Below, in pieces: positions 1 to 11,893 of a stretch of DNA of 64,000 nucleotides (position 1 is its first letter; every line of letters starts with the position of its first letter). Both the position numbers and the translations under genes were made by a program. The stretch spans positions 32,842,750-32,906,749 of the forward strand of contig NC_062215.1 of the NCBI RefSeq assembly GCF_902686445.1, written 5' to 3'. The DNA comes from Sciurus carolinensis (Eukaryota; Chordata; Mammalia; Rodentia; Sciuridae). The notes beneath the pieces were generated by a model, which saw only the letters and a list, made by a program, of their open reading frames with translations, was not told the DNA's origin and made no database searches.

Positions 1-359
1 TGACTGTGCTAAGATGATGCTTGTAGGTTCACAAATCTGGTCAGGAGTCTTGGATTCCCCTCAATGTTTCTCGAACTGCACTCCTTGATCCAGTGTCTCC
101 TCTCCTCTCAACTCTCAGTGGCCTGGCCCATCGCACCACTCCATCCACCATCAGATAATCAAGCATTCATTTTGGAACCATCTAGAGAAAGACTCTGTGT
201 GCTCTAGGCACTACATTGCACTCAACTTATTGGACTTGCAGTGAAATCACAACACATGTGAGGTGACAGGGCCATCATCATGGAAAACTGCCAGCACATG
301 GCAATGTTATAGAACAGCTGACTACCCTTGGCCCTTCAAAGAGGAAAGACAGTAGCATA

Positions 360-545
360 AATGTAACATGATTTTCCTACGTACACATATGGAATGACCT
401 AAGTGAACCCCACCACTGTGCCCACCCACAAGAATAGAGTCTTAATTAGAAAAGGATATATCCTATGCTTGTACAATTTCATCAGAATGGATTTTACTAT
501 CACATATAACTAAGAAGAACCAATAAAATAAACTTCAAAAAAGGG
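360..545 (+). repeat. L1 3'-end-like relic
   Basis: The segment ends in a catatataactaagaag-type tail followed by an A-rich run. This resembles the better-preserved L1 tails at 34106-34380 and 62410-62625, which end in tcatgtataactaattag. It is diverged, so the 5' limit is approximate. Confidence 0.4.
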
Positions 546-699
546 GGTAGAATTCAGAAAGGTAATCAGGACTGAAAGGCAGTTCAGGTGGGGCAGGGAC
601 CTGACCGGTGAAAAGCACTAAGACAGAGGAACCAAGGAGGAGATCAGCTTGGTTGAAGTGGAGGAGTCTTAGAGGGGAGAAAGGAAGAAGAGCATGGTG

Positions 700-1190
700 G
701 TCAGAGTGGAGACTCAGGGCTGGTCAGACCTGACATAGAATCCCTGCTCTGCTGGTCAGTCTCAGTGTGATCTGGGGTAGTTATTGAACCTCTTTAAGCC
801 TCAGTTCTTGTTTGTTTGTTTATTTGTTTTGGGTACCAGGGGATTGAACTCAGGGGCAGTGGACCACTGAGCCACATTCCCAGCCCTATTTTGCATTTGA
901 TTTAGAGACAGGGTCTCACCAAGTTAAGAGTCCCTTGCTGTGGCTGAGGCTGGTTTTGAACTCACTATCCTCCTGCCTCAGCCTCCCAAGCTTCTGGGAT
1001 TACAGGCATGAGTCACCGTGCCTGGCTAAGCCTCAGTTCTTATATGTATGAATATATATGAATTATTGATGTACTGTAATTTATAGGCATGAGACTAATA
1101 TATGAGAATTAAGTAGGATAATACTTAAAATGTTCCTGATGGCACATAGCAAACACTCAATAAATGTTTACTATGATGACAATTATTTCT
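700..1190 (+). repeat. MIR SINE interrupted by a B1-dID SINE
   Basis: Positions 700-809 and 1028-1190 read as two halves of a MIR: the central part ends in cctctttaagcctcag, and the 3' part contains aacactcaataaatgttt. A younger SINE lies between them, so the two halves form one ancient element. Confidence 0.6.
811..1026 (-). repeat. B1-dID composite SINE
   Basis: In reverse orientation the tRNA-derived ID half (gattgaactcagg, ccactgagccaca) precedes the B1/7SL-like half (cctgcctcagcctccca, gggattacaggcatg). It is flanked by a perfect 15-bp target duplication, taagcctcagttctt, at 795-809 and 1027-1041. Confidence 0.85.
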
Positions 1191-2269
1191 ACTACAACAG
1201 TAGATGATTTCTAGTAAGTGGAAGATAGGTCTAGAAAGAAAGGGCTGAGGCAAGTTGTAAGGAAGCCCCTAAAGACCCATGCAAATGTGAGCCCTTTCCC
1301 ATTGATAATAATAGCCTTGGGAATTTTTGAAAGCATTTTGAACTAAAGGGGGAAGTTGCCTTCTAGGAAGTTTACGGTATTCCACGGCGTGGTTACAATG
1401 GAGCACAACCGAGAGGCAGGCAGGCACTTGGAAGCATAGCAATCAGTCAGGAGGGAGGAAGAGCTAATAGCCTTGGAGGCAACAATGCAGAATGCAAGGG
1501 AGAGGTCTAGCGGGGCCAGGGGATAGGAGACTGAAATAGGGCCAGAGGGGAATGTGGGGTTGGGATAGAGAAGGAATAAGAAGGATGATAGAAGGCTGAT
1601 GATAGATCGCTCACAGGGCCACGTGGCGCAAGGGATGTGGAGGAGAAAGGGCCCAGCGCTGCCAACGGATGTGCCTGTTAAAGAGACCCCGGGAACTGTG
1701 AGGCGGAACTGATTCTCAGGAGGGAAGGAGCCGGGTGGTTCTGCAGCGGTTCCTTCTGTCCACGGGGGAACATGCCCTCTCCCACCACTTGCACCTCTCC
1801 TCGCCTCTCCTTGCTCTCTGCTTCCCTCGGCGCTGGGCTTTCCTCTTCCCTGAAATCTGCACCTTCCACTCCGGGGCTGCCTTCAGCCTTGACAGCCCTG
1901 GAGCGGAGCAACTCCAGGAAGCTCTTAAACCTTCTCTTTTCCCCTTGTGGTTTGAGTGTAGTACTTCTTTGGGGGTTTTATTAAAATTTTATGACTATAA
2001 AATATGAGAAATTTAAAGGAGAAAAATATGTATTCAATCAGTCCCGTCTACCAGATGTGACCACTGTTGACATTTTGATTTTTCTTCTTTTTTTTCTTTT
2101 GCCTTTAGAACATATAAAGGATACACAGGACATAAAACATAACATACTTTAACAAAATGTTTGTAATTCTTCATTTAAAACAACAGCACTACATGGTAAG
2201 ACAAAATCCCATATAATTAAATGTATTTTTAGGACACACATTTATTGCTAACTAGTATTTCACAAGCAC

Positions 2270-2510
2270 CATATTTAATTTAGCCAATGTCTTATAGTTG
2301 TGCATCTGCATTGTTCTAGCTTATCAATACTACAATAATGCTGAGATGAACATCTTTAACCACACATTTAAAAAATTAGTCTTTGTTCTCTTAAAACAGA
2401 TGCTCAGAAGAGATATTAGTGCTCAGAGAGTACATATTTTCAAATTGTCTTCAGAATGGTTACACTACCAGTGATTTACTATTTCCCCAAACTCTCCATA
2501 GTGCTCAGAT
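2270..2510 (-). repeat. Ancient L1 3'-region relic
   Basis: The stretch reads like the reverse complement of old L1M-type 3' sequence, for example tacaataatgctgagatgaa followed by a degraded ttgtcttcagaatggtt block. It is strongly diverged and its limits are approximate. Confidence 0.45.
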
Positions 2511-3169
2511 TATAAGTTTTAAAAATTAGTTATCAATGTGATAATTCAAGAAATGAATTGCCCCTTGTGATATTTTAATTTAACATCTTGAATGACTAGT
2601 GAATTTGAGATAAGTATGAATTCTTTTTTCCATAGGTAATAATAAGTCATGAACATTTTTTAAAAGATAAGTTTGAATCATTCAACATTTCACAAGTTTG
2701 GTGGCATCTTCTAGCATCGGGACCTCATGTCTATCACATCTCTTGAAATCATAATTGGCTCTCAGGAATGAATGGAAATTCATTTATACTAACAGGTAAA
2801 TTGCTGACAGAGCTGAACGTGCTACCTGGTACCTGGGAGTGGGGTGATGGTAATGATGGTATGATTTTTCATTTGCTTTTTGAAACTTATATCAGGCATA
2901 TTATAAATCAATTTTATATACAATTATAAGAATTATGAAATCATGTTTTGTATCACTTATGTTTCTGGGTGATAAAATCCACTCATGTTACTTTCATATC
3001 CATTTCTTCCACCATGACTTATGAATAGTTCAAAGTAAAAATGTTCAAGAAACACAAAGATATCAGGATCAAAATGAGAGAATCCTTGACTTTTCATCTT
3101 ATGTCTACCATGGAAATACTTATATACCCACCAAGTAAAAAGAGTAGTGTACTGAGTTTTCTTTTTACT

Positions 3170-3380
3170 TTTTTTGGTACCAGGGCTTGAACCCAGGGGC
3201 ACTTAACCACTTAGACACATCCCCAGCTCTTTTTTTTTTTTTTTTTTAATTTTGAGACAAGGTCTTGCTCAGTTGCTTAGGGATTTACTAAGTCGCTGAG
3301 GATGGCCTCAAACCTGCGATCTTCCTGCCTCAGCCTCCCAAGACTCTGGGATCACAGGCATGTGCCACAACCTCTGGCTA
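3170..3380 (-). repeat. B1-dID composite SINE
   Basis: Reverse-oriented SINE with ID half (cttgaacccaggggcact), an internal T-run, and B1 half (gcctcagcctcccaagac, ggcatgtgccaca). Confidence 0.8.
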
Positions 3381-3481
3381 CTGTTGGGTTTTAATATATC
3401 TATCACCATTTTCCAGACATTTGTAACAATTTGCCATCTGGCTACACACACTCTTCTCCCCTTTCACAGCCATCCCCACTT

Positions 3482-3754
3482 TTTTTGCATTAGTGGAGAT
3501 TGAATGGGGGGGTATTCTACCACTGAGATACATCCCAACCCTCACTTCTGGGGTGTGTAGCAGGGATTGAACTCAGGGGCACTGGACCACTGAGCCACAT
3601 CCCCAGCTCTATTTTGTATTTTATTTAGAGTCAGGATCTCACTGAGTTGCTTAGCACCTCACTTTTGCTGAGGCTGGCTTTGAACTTGCAATCCTCCTGC
3701 CTCAGTCTCCCCAAAAACTGCTGGGATTACTGGCGTGTGCCACCGAGCCTGGTC
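3482..3754 (-). repeat. B1-dID SINE with an adjacent partial ID copy
   Basis: 3549-3754 is a full reverse-oriented B1-dID (gattgaactcaggggcact to ggcgtgtgccaccgagcct). 3482-3541 is a second, partial ID half (gagattgaatgg, ctaccactgagatacat) directly upstream, so two insertions lie side by side. Confidence 0.75.
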
Positions 3755-3817
3755 CAAGCCCTTTTAAAAATGTTTTAAAATATTGTTTTAGTTTTCAATG
3801 GATATTTGTTTATTTAT

Positions 3818-4017
3818 TTATATGTGGTACTGAGAATTGAACCCAGTGCCTCACACATGCTAGGCAAGTGCTACCACTGAGCCACAACCCCAACCCTTAA
3901 ATCTTGAATTTTGAGACAGGTCTTGCTAAATTGCTGGGCCTGGCCTATAACCTGTAATCTCCTGCCTCAGCCTTCCCAGGTGCTGGGATTACAGGTATGT
4001 GCCACTGTGCCTGGCAG
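3818..4017 (-). repeat. ID half plus diverged B1 half
   Basis: 3818-3895 is a reverse tRNA-type ID segment with B-box and A-box complements (gaattgaacccagtgcc, ctaccactgagccacaac). 3905-4017 is a diverged B1 half ending ggtatgtgccactgtgcct. Confidence 0.7.
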
Positions 4018-5681
4018 TCATACTCTTAATCGGGATAAAGGACATAAGATAAAATGATGAATTATGCTCTTGGCATTTCAGAAAGTCAGTGATCAAGTGA
4101 GAGGGAGAGGGTTGGGAGTGTAGGGTCAGAGGACAGGGACTCTCTCAGAGAGACCAAGTCATGCTGTTGAAGCTGCCACCTACCAAGTCTTCCTTTGACA
4201 TCATATGGTCAGGCGAGGATGCAAGCCAGTCACAAGAGTGCATTGCCCTCTGTCTTGGTTGCTGCACTACTGCCTCAGGAAGGGTCTGTCCACTCTTGCT
4301 GTCTCAGTGCTTCCTGCCCTGCTGTGCTGGAGCAAGCCTATCCTAACCCTGTTTTGCCACACCATTTCCCACTGAAGAATTTGCAGAGGTTCTCAGTTGC
4401 CCATAAGGATGTTTTTCAGATGGTTAAATGCTGAAAGTTGGTTATGACACTGAATCAAGAGTGCATCTTTCTGGATCATCATTTTTATACAAGTATTTGA
4501 GGATAAATATAAATTTTATATGATAATAAATGTGATAATATTTGGGGTTCTGTAATCCCTCATAGATAATTTTTAGAGACAATTCTGCTTTATATTTGTC
4601 TACAGAGATCGGTTGGGATCTTTTCTCATATATTCATTCAACTCCCTTGTAAGAAGATCAGTGCAACTGCTACTGCCCCTCCCAAGGTTCAGGTGGGGAT
4701 CAGCGAAGAGAGATCTATTTATGTTCTATTGTCCGGCAGCACAGGGTTCAAGACAAATTTTCTTGAACAATTAAATAAAATAGTTCTGGAAAAGTATAAC
4801 CCAAGGGGAAAAAATTCTTTAGCACCAAAGATCTCAGATTATTTTTCAACTGAATGTCTTCTCGAATTTTCATTTACTGAACTAAAGGAAATGTTTTTCT
4901 CAGCCTCTATTTTCTACTAACACCTTGGTATTGCCAAAGTTTCACAAATCACACTACTTCTTAAATTAAAAAAAAATTTCCCAAAACTGTCTAGCAATAA
5001 CCATATGTATATTATAGAAAAGGTGCATAAAATCTCAAATATAAATATGGGAGTTCAGGGAAACTGAACTGAGCTTGAGTTATTCCTGCAGACGACCCAC
5101 AGCAACACATGCCATTAGTGAAGTCCAAGAAAAAGTTTGAGACGCACTAATCATCCCAGCTTCACTATCCCAACATCACCAGTTTGCTCTTCTTTACATT
5201 TACGTTTGCACTTGTAGGTGACAATTTCTTCTACACACACCTCTCCTCCTTCAACAATGAGCCCCATGCATCCCCTCACACTTCTGCCATGACGTTGATT
5301 TCTACTTCACATCCTCTCCAGAGTTACGCACACAGGTGGCTGAGGTTTGTGGTCACGCGTACTTGCTGATGCATTTGTTCATTTAGTAATTGATTCGCGT
5401 AGATGTGTGGCGCCTGTGATTCAGAGGCACGAGGGATTCAGGGCACAGCCGATATGAAGGAATCAGACAAACCTGTGGACAAGGACAGCACAGTCCAAAG
5501 CGGGGAAAACGTACCACAAATGCCTGTGATGTAACATAGGGTGTGATCAGGACAATACAGCTGGGAGCTTTGAAATTGTCCTTATCCTCAGAATGGCACT
5601 CAACAATGACTCTGATCAACTCAAACCTGACCCTTCAAAGAAAAATGATTGAAATTTTTAGCATTGCCTCTCTCTAGGCAC

Positions 5682-5741
5682 ATGGAGAAGACCCCATGGA
5701 ACCACAGAACATCACGTGGGTGTCAGAGTTTGTCCTCTTAG
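5682..5741 (+). promoter_or_regulatory. Upstream ATG and short uORF overlapping the OR4D1 start
   Basis: An ATG at 5682-5684 lies 14 bases upstream of, and out of frame with, the receptor ATG. It opens a 19-codon frame that ends at TAG 5739-5741, inside the receptor coding sequence. A pyrimidine-rich 3' splice site ends at 5677, so this ATG would be in the mature transcript. Any repressive effect on translation is inference. Confidence 0.45.
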
Positions 5742-6631
5742 GGTTCTCACAGACCCCGGTGCTCCAGAAATTCCTGTTCCTGGTGTTCCTGTTTGTCTAC
5801 ATCACCACTGTTGTGGGAAACCTCCTCATCATGGTTACAGTGACTGTTGACCCCCGGCTCCACATGCCTATGTATTTTCTGCTCCGAAATCTGGCCGTCA
5901 TCGACCTCTGCTATTCCACGGTCACCTGCCCAAAGATGCTGGTGGACTTCTTTCATGAGACCAAGACCATCTCCTACCAGGGATGCATGGCCCAGATCTT
6001 CTTCTTCCACCTCTTGGGAGGTGGGACCGTCTTCTTTCTCTCAGTGATGGCCTATGACCGATATGTAGCCATCTCCCGGCCCCTCCACTACATCACCATC
6101 ATGAACACTCGACTGTGCATGGGGCTGGTGGTGGCTGCCTGGGTAGGGGGCTTTGTCCACTCCATTGTCCAGCTGGTTCTAATGCTCCCGTTGCCTTACT
6201 GTGGCCCCAATGTCCTAGATAACTTCTACTGTGATGTTCCCCAAGTACTGAGACTTGCCTGCACAGACACATCCCTCTTGGAGCTCCTCATGATCTCCAA
6301 CAGTGGGATGCTGGTTCTCATCTGGTTCCTCCTCCTCCTCGTCTCCTACACTGTCATCCTGGTGATGCTACGGTCCCACTCAGGGCAGGCAAGGAGGAAG
6401 GCGGCTTCCACCTGCACCACCCACATCATCGTGGTTTCTATGATCTTCATTCCCTGTATCTATATCTACTCACGGCCCTTCACTCCCTTCCCCTTGGACA
6501 AGGCTGTGTCCATCAGCTACACAGTCATGACTCCCATGCTCAACCCCATGATCTATACCCTGAGGAACCAGGAGATGCAGGCAGCCATGAAGAGACTAGG
6601 CAAACGCCTAGTGATTTGTAGCAAGGAGTGA
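5696..6631 (+). CDS. OR4D1: Olfactory receptor, family 4 subfamily D (OR4D1 ortholog)
   Basis: A single coding exon gives an intact 311-residue class II odorant receptor, a seven-transmembrane G-protein-coupled receptor expected at olfactory cilia and signalling through Golf. Visible family features are the N-glycosylation site Asn5 (NIT), the extracellular-loop Cys97, [10 protein letters not shown] with DRY at 121-123, the [11 protein letters not shown] motif before helix 6, and NPMIY at 283-287. Length is normal for the family. The ATG at 5696 is chosen because MEPQN is the usual OR4D start, although an out-of-frame ATG lies 14 bases upstream. A 3' splice site at 5676-5677 implies a spliced 5' UTR. 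The N-terminal region ([17 protein letters not shown]), the [11 protein letters not shown] loop and the position next to a second OR4D gene and EPX point to OR4D1 rather than OR4D2. The ligand is unknown. The exact symbol rests on remembered family features and synteny. Confidence 0.9.
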   Translation: MEPQNITWVSEFVLLGFSQTPVLQKFLFLVFLFVYITTVVGNLLIMVTVTVDPRLHMPMYFLLRNLAVIDLCYSTVTCPKMLVDFFHETKTISYQGCMAQIFFFHLLGGGTVFFLSVMAYDRYVAISRPLHYITIMNTRLCMGLVVAAWVGGFVHSIVQLVLMLPLPYCGPNVLDNFYCDVPQVLRLACTDTSLLELLMISNSGMLVLIWFLLLLVSYTVILVMLRSHSGQARRKAASTCTTHIIVVSMIFIPCIYIYSRPFTPFPLDKAVSISYTVMTPMLNPMIYTLRNQEMQAAMKRLGKRLVICSKE

Positions 6632-7138
6632 ACTTTAAGTAGGTTGACTTCAAAGACAAATCTTCTCTCTGAACTTCTGCTATCTCATGTGAAAAATGGC
6701 AACAAGTCTGTAAAGTACAAGTCATATTACACTAATATTTCTTAAAAACCTCCTGTGTCATATACTAGGTCAGGTTTTCACACTTTAATCTTGTTTTTTT
6801 TTTTTCCCATAAAATTGACAGCAGATATATCATTATTATATTAAAGAGTTTTACAAATGAGAAAATTCAGTCGTGACTTGTTCGAAGATGAGCAGCAAAT
6901 AAGGAGAAAAGATTTTTCCTCTGACTTCGAATTCAGGGCCAGAAGATATGGATGGTATTTGAAACTCAGAGTCTCCCATGACCACAAGAAGAAACCTAGA
7001 CAGTTCCTCATCTATAGATGTATGTCTGATGAGTGATCAACTACTTTGTCTCAACTCCAGGAGACAAAGAAATGAAATTTATTTTCTGCTCCCTGTTTCC
7101 CCACCTTATTCTCCACTGTGGTATTTAGGAAATAGTCT

Positions 7139-7254
7139 GCCTCTTCTTTTCTCTTCTTTTCTCTTCTCTTCTCTTCTCTTCTTTTCTTTTCTTTTCTTTT
7201 CTTTTCTTTTCTTTTCTTTTCTTTTCTTTATTTCCTTCCTTCCTTCCTTTCTTC
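7139..7254 (+). repeat. CT-rich (TTTTC)n microsatellite
   Basis: Repeated cttttctttt and ctcttctctt units pass into (ttcc)n next to the reverse-oriented SINE at 7254-7443. It is probably an expanded SINE tail, because a SINE A-tail on the opposite strand would sit exactly here. Confidence 0.85.
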
Positions 7255-7443
7255 CCAGGGACTGAATCCAGAAGTACTTAACCACTTAGCCACATCCCCA
7301 GCCCTTTTGAGTTTTTTCTTTTGAGACAGTCTCGCTAAGTTACTCAGCGACTCCCTAAGTCACTGAAGCTGACTCTGAACTTGTGATTCTCCTGCCTCAG
7401 CCTCCCAAGATGGTGAGATCACAGTGTGCACTATCATTCCTGG
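7254..7443 (-). repeat. B1-dID composite SINE
   Basis: Reverse-oriented ID half (ctgaatccagaagtactt, ccacttagccacatcccc) followed by B1 half (ctcctgcctcagcctcccaa). Confidence 0.75.
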
Positions 7444-7588
7444 TGGTACATTGACTTTTTTTTTTTTTTTTTAGTGCTCTGATTTTTAACATTGTCCAAG
7501 TATTTCCTGTAATGTCATATTCTCTTTGCTTTTGTCCCTTCTCTGCTAAATACTTCCTGGATAGTCTTCAAAATGTGTTACTTACCTG

Positions 7589-8245
7589 CTATGGTTTGAA
7601 TGTGTTTCCCCAAATTTCAGGAGTTGGAAACTTAATACCCAAATTCACATGTTGAAAGTATTTTTGGTACTTAGATGAGGTCATGGGGGTGACACATCCC
7701 CATGGTGGCATTAGTGGCTTTATAAAATCAGGAAAAGTGACCTGAATTCTAATGCTACCACTTTTCTCCATGTGGTATCCTCTGCCATGTCATCACACAG
7801 CCAGAAAATCCTCATACAATACTGGCAACTTGATATAAAACTTCCCAGCCTCCAGAACTGTGAGGAATAAATAATTTTTTCTTTATAATTCACTTTGTCT
7901 GTGGTGTTTTGTTATGGCAGCAGAAAATGGGTTTAAGACAATTGGCCAATATTAAGAGGTGGGGCCTTTGGAGGAGATTAAGCCATCAGGGCTTCTCCCT
8001 TGTGAATGGGATTGATTGTCCTTTGTTTTTAGCCAAGTGAGGATACAACATTCCTTCCCTCCAGAGCATGCAGCAAGACGGCACCACCTTGGAAGAAAAG
8101 AGAAGTCCTCTCCAGACAACTGAACCTGCCAGGGTATTGATCTTGATCTTCTCACCCTCCAGAGCTGTGAGAAAATAAATTTCTTTTCTTAATAAATTAC
8201 TGAGTCTCAGTTATTTTTGGTAGTAGTATAACAGATCAAGATATT
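7589..8245 (+). mobile_element. Two adjacent MaLR-type LTR relics
   Basis: 7589-7940 begins tatggtttgaatgtgt, carries a gcctccagaactgtgagg / aataaat polyadenylation region, and ends gtttaagaca. These are hallmarks of MLT1/MST-type LTRs of the ERVL-MaLR group. 7945-8245 is a second, 5'-truncated LTR of related type (gaggtggggcctttgg, ccagagctgtgagaaaataa). The first may have inserted into the second. Neither has coding capacity. Confidence 0.55.
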
Positions 8246-8467
8246 ATCTAACATAGCATTTTCTTCATTTGGATGTCATGGTTGAGAGGAGGATGGCTTA
8301 ACATGGTTGGGGAACAAAGTTCAAAGAGTACAGGATTGTGGCTATTAGAGTTTAAAATTTAGGTGAGTGATTTTAGTTCCAAGGCTATACCCCATGTATG
8401 CTTTGCCTTTCTTCTAAACTTCCCACACTAGAATGAGATCTCATTGAGGACAGGGGACATATTGTTT

Positions 8468-10866
8468 GAGTCAGCTTTGTGTTGGCATGACTAAATGCCA
8501 ATAAGAATAATTTAGAGGAGGGAAAGTATATTTTAGCTCATGGTTTCCAAGGTTCAGTCCTTGGTTGGCAGATCCCATAACTGTGGGCCAGAGGTGAAGC
8601 AGAAGGTCATGGGAAAAGGGCATGGCAGGGGAAATCAGCTCAGAATATGGTAACCAGGTGGGGGGGTGCTCTGCTCACCAAGGACAAAATAACCCCAAAG
8701 GCATGCCTCAAGTGACCTACCTCTTCCAGCTATATCCTAAAGGCCTAAAGTTACCACCCTGTTAATTCATATCAGTGGATTAACACACAGGTTAGGCTAA
8801 ATTCGTTTATCAACCCTATTGTTTCCCCTCCAAACTTTCTTGCATTGTCTCACACATGAGTTTTTTGGGACACCTCATATGTAAGTCATAGCATTCTGCC
8901 CCAGCCACCAATAACTCACACCCATCTCACAATGCATAATACAATTAGTCTGTTTCCAAAAGTCCCCATAGTCTTACAGTTTCAGTGTTATCAAAATTCC
9001 AAGTCCAAGATCTCATCTGAGACTCTAGGCAAACTCTTGGATGTTATCCCCTGTAAAAATCAAAAGCAATTTACATATACCCAATATACAATGGCACAGA
9101 GTAAACATTTCCATTCCGAAATGGATAAATAGTGGCACAGAAAGAAGGGATGGGACCAAAACAAGATCAAAATTCAACTGGGCAAACGTGTTCTGTAGCT
9201 TCACATCCCTCATCTGGGGCATATAGCACAGAGATATTCTCTCCAAAGTTCTTGTGTGGCTCTGCCCCTTTGGTCTTGGTGGATGAAGCACACATGGCCT
9301 CTATATTGGCTTGTCTATATTTGATTCCTACAGCTTTCATTAGCAGATGTTCCATAGTACTGGTATCTCTTAATCTTGGGGGTCTCCACAGCAGCTTTAG
9401 CTACCTTCTTGCATCCTCATGTATCAGGGATTTCAATCCTTCCGTACTTTGCATGGCTTCCCAGAACTTCCTTTGAAATCTTGGTGAAAAGCTCCATGAC
9501 CCCTTAATTCCAGCATCCTGTATTCCTGCAGAGTTAGCACTATGTGGTTGATGCCAACCACTATGTGGTTGTTTGCCACCATCCTGAGCACTAGTCAAGT
9601 ATCCTGGGAACAAGGTTGTAGCAACCTCTGAGTGTCTGAGTGACTGAGCACAGTGAAACAATATCCTAGGTCTTCCCCACCCCTACCACCTGCCCTATGC
9701 AAGCAGGGTGCCCCCATGGTCTCTTCTCAAAAGAATTTTTACTTTTACACCCTTGAGCCTGTTCTGAGTGTGGTCTGGCCAATTGCTGAGATGCCCTCAA
9801 ACCATCTTTCCTATTGTTCTCTTTAAAGTATTTAGCAACCCTTTAGTGGCTGTAATCTCTTTAACAACCACAACTTCCTTAGCCCTGTTTTACTTGTGTT
9901 TTTCTGGCCAAACGGCAAGTTTTTCAAATCTTTCTGCTTTTGCTTTCTGCTCCTGATTATGACAGCAATATCCATGCCACCACCTGAATATTGTTCTTCC
10001 ATGAAATTTCCTCACCAGATTAGTTAGTCCATCACCTCTAAATTCAGCATCACAGAAAATCTCAGAACACGGGGAAACGTGGACAACTTCTTTGGCAGAA
10101 TGTAACATGAATGTCCTCTAGTCCAGTTTTCAGTAGAGTCATCCTCTGAAGCCTCACGAGTTCAGTTTTTATTGTCCACAGTCCTATCAGCATTTTGGTC
10201 TTCTTAGCCCCCACAAGAATTGTCCACTAACCTCCACTTACAATATTCTAAAGATTTTCCAGTTTGCATCTCTAAGCTTTTCAAAAATTCCTCTCCTGTG
10301 CAAACCAGTTCCAAAGGCTCTGAACTACACTGTCAGGTTAGTCACAGCAATGATCCCACTTCTCAGTACCAATTGCTGTTTTTGTCAGTTTTTTCATTGC
10401 TGTGACCAAAATACTCAACAAGAATAACTTAGAGGAAGGAAAGTTTATTTTGACTCATGGTTTCAGAGGTCAGCTGACTTCATGGCTCTGAGATCAAGAT
10501 GAAGCAGAACATCATGATGGAAGGACATGACAGAGGAAAGCAGCCCAGGACATGACAACCAGGAAACAGAGAAGAGAAAGAGAGGGAGGGATAAAAGTAG
10601 GGAGGGAGGGCAGGAGAGATAGATAGATAGATAGATAGAACTCTCCCCTCACCAAGAACAGAACAGAAATCTCAAAGGCATACCTCAGTGGCCTACTTGC
10701 TTCAGCCATACTCTACCTGCCTATGGTTACCACCCAATTATCCATATCAGTGTATTAACCCACTGATTAGGTTGTACCTTTCATAGTCTGATCATTTCAC
10801 CTCTCCAAATTCTGGCATTGTCTCACACCTGAGTTTTTTGGGGACACCTCATATCTAAGCCATAAT
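8468..10866 (-). mobile_element. ERVL-MaLR-like retrotransposon with both LTRs
   Basis: Two related direct repeats of about 430-490 bp (about 8468-8893 and 10377-10866) flank about 1.48 kb. Shared blocks include aataacttagagg-type sequence, actcatggttt, a cattgtctcacac block, gagttttttggg and gacacctcatat. Layout and reverse orientation resemble primate THE1/MST elements, including an internal end reading cagtaccaattgctgtt. The right copy also carries a GATA microsatellite at 10617-10640. The internal part shows no gag, pol or env frame, as expected for this non-autonomous group. The LTRs are diverged, so the insertion is old. Confidence 0.55.
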
Positions 10867-11820
10867 ATATACATTATTCATTTTAAATTCTCCAAGTACC
10901 TTGAACATTATCTGATATTGAGAGACATTTCACTTTTTCCTCTTTACTGCTCTTTCCTTCTGACAATTTCAGAATCTGTTTTTGATTTCTCTTTATTTCT
11001 ATTTATTCTATTTCCTTTGGGGTATGCATCATTTTATGAAAGTCTCAGTATAATATTTATCCAAAGTTAAGAAGATAATACAGAAGATTTTTTTTGTTCC
11101 TATTTCCTTCCCAGCAATCATTCCATTCAAGAAATAAAAGTCTTAGGCTCTTCTTGGTTTCTTTCTCAGTCATAAACTACAAGTTTACTCTCTTCCTTCA
11201 CTTGTATTCCTTTTCCATTTCCCACATTTCTCCATATTCACAGCCAGACTTTGGAAATGAGCACTGTGGGAAGTGGATTCTGTGTCATACTTGATCCGTG
11301 TGATCCCTGCGAACAGGTTTTTCATCTTTCACATTAAAATATTTTAAATATCTGATGCTATTTTTCACATCCTCCAAATTGTCTGTTCTTCAGAAGCAAT
11401 ATCTGCACTTCTTCAATTGTTCCCATTCTCACTAATTTCTTGACTCCAACATCCTGGTCAAGCCTTCTGTCATTTGCTCTTGTACAACTACATCTCCCTC
11501 TTAAATGATGTTTGTCATGTGATGCTGCTGAAATGGGTGGGTGCATTCTTTAGAACACAATGGTTATGTCCTTTGAAATGCAGATCAATAAGATTTGGGC
11601 TGCAAATAACAGAATAATCAAATGCCAGTAGATTTGATAATAAGAAAATTATTATTTCACTCAAATACAAGACTTGAAGATAGGAAATTTCAAGTTGGTT
11701 AATTTAGTAGCCCCAAAATGTTAGGGTTGTTCTGTAATTTCTTACCTTTCCCTCCATGATGGCAATATGCCTGCTAAAACTTCAAGCATCATATATATTT
11801 ATATTAAAATTAATTCAGAA

Positions 11821-11893
11821 AGCTGGGGATATAACTCAGTGGTGAAGTGCTTATCTACATTACATAAGACCCTCGGTTCAATCCTCATTTTCA
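11821..11893 (+). repeat. ID-type tRNA-derived SINE
   Basis: A plus-strand ID unit: agctggggatataactcagt with A-box-like sequence, then cggttcaatcc as the B box, followed by an A-rich tail. Diverged. Confidence 0.65.

Larger units (their letters stand above)
1..5677. other. Repeat-rich intergenic region left of OR4D1
   Basis: I see no gene here. Recognisable content is an L1-tail-like stretch (about 360-545), a MIR split by a SINE (about 700-1190), an old L1 relic (about 2270-2510) and a cluster of SINEs (3170-4017). Open frames at 1735-2007, 4161-4434 and 4693-4920 have no recognisable protein family. The stretches 1-360, 1190-2030, 2520-3160 and 4020-5677 hold nothing I can name. Confidence 0.6.

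Noticed and set aside
5747..6010. Antisense and out-of-frame ORFs within OR4D1 (and similar ones in OR4D2 at 29942-30172)
   Set aside because: Shadows of a conserved receptor coding sequence; the receptor frame explains the composition.
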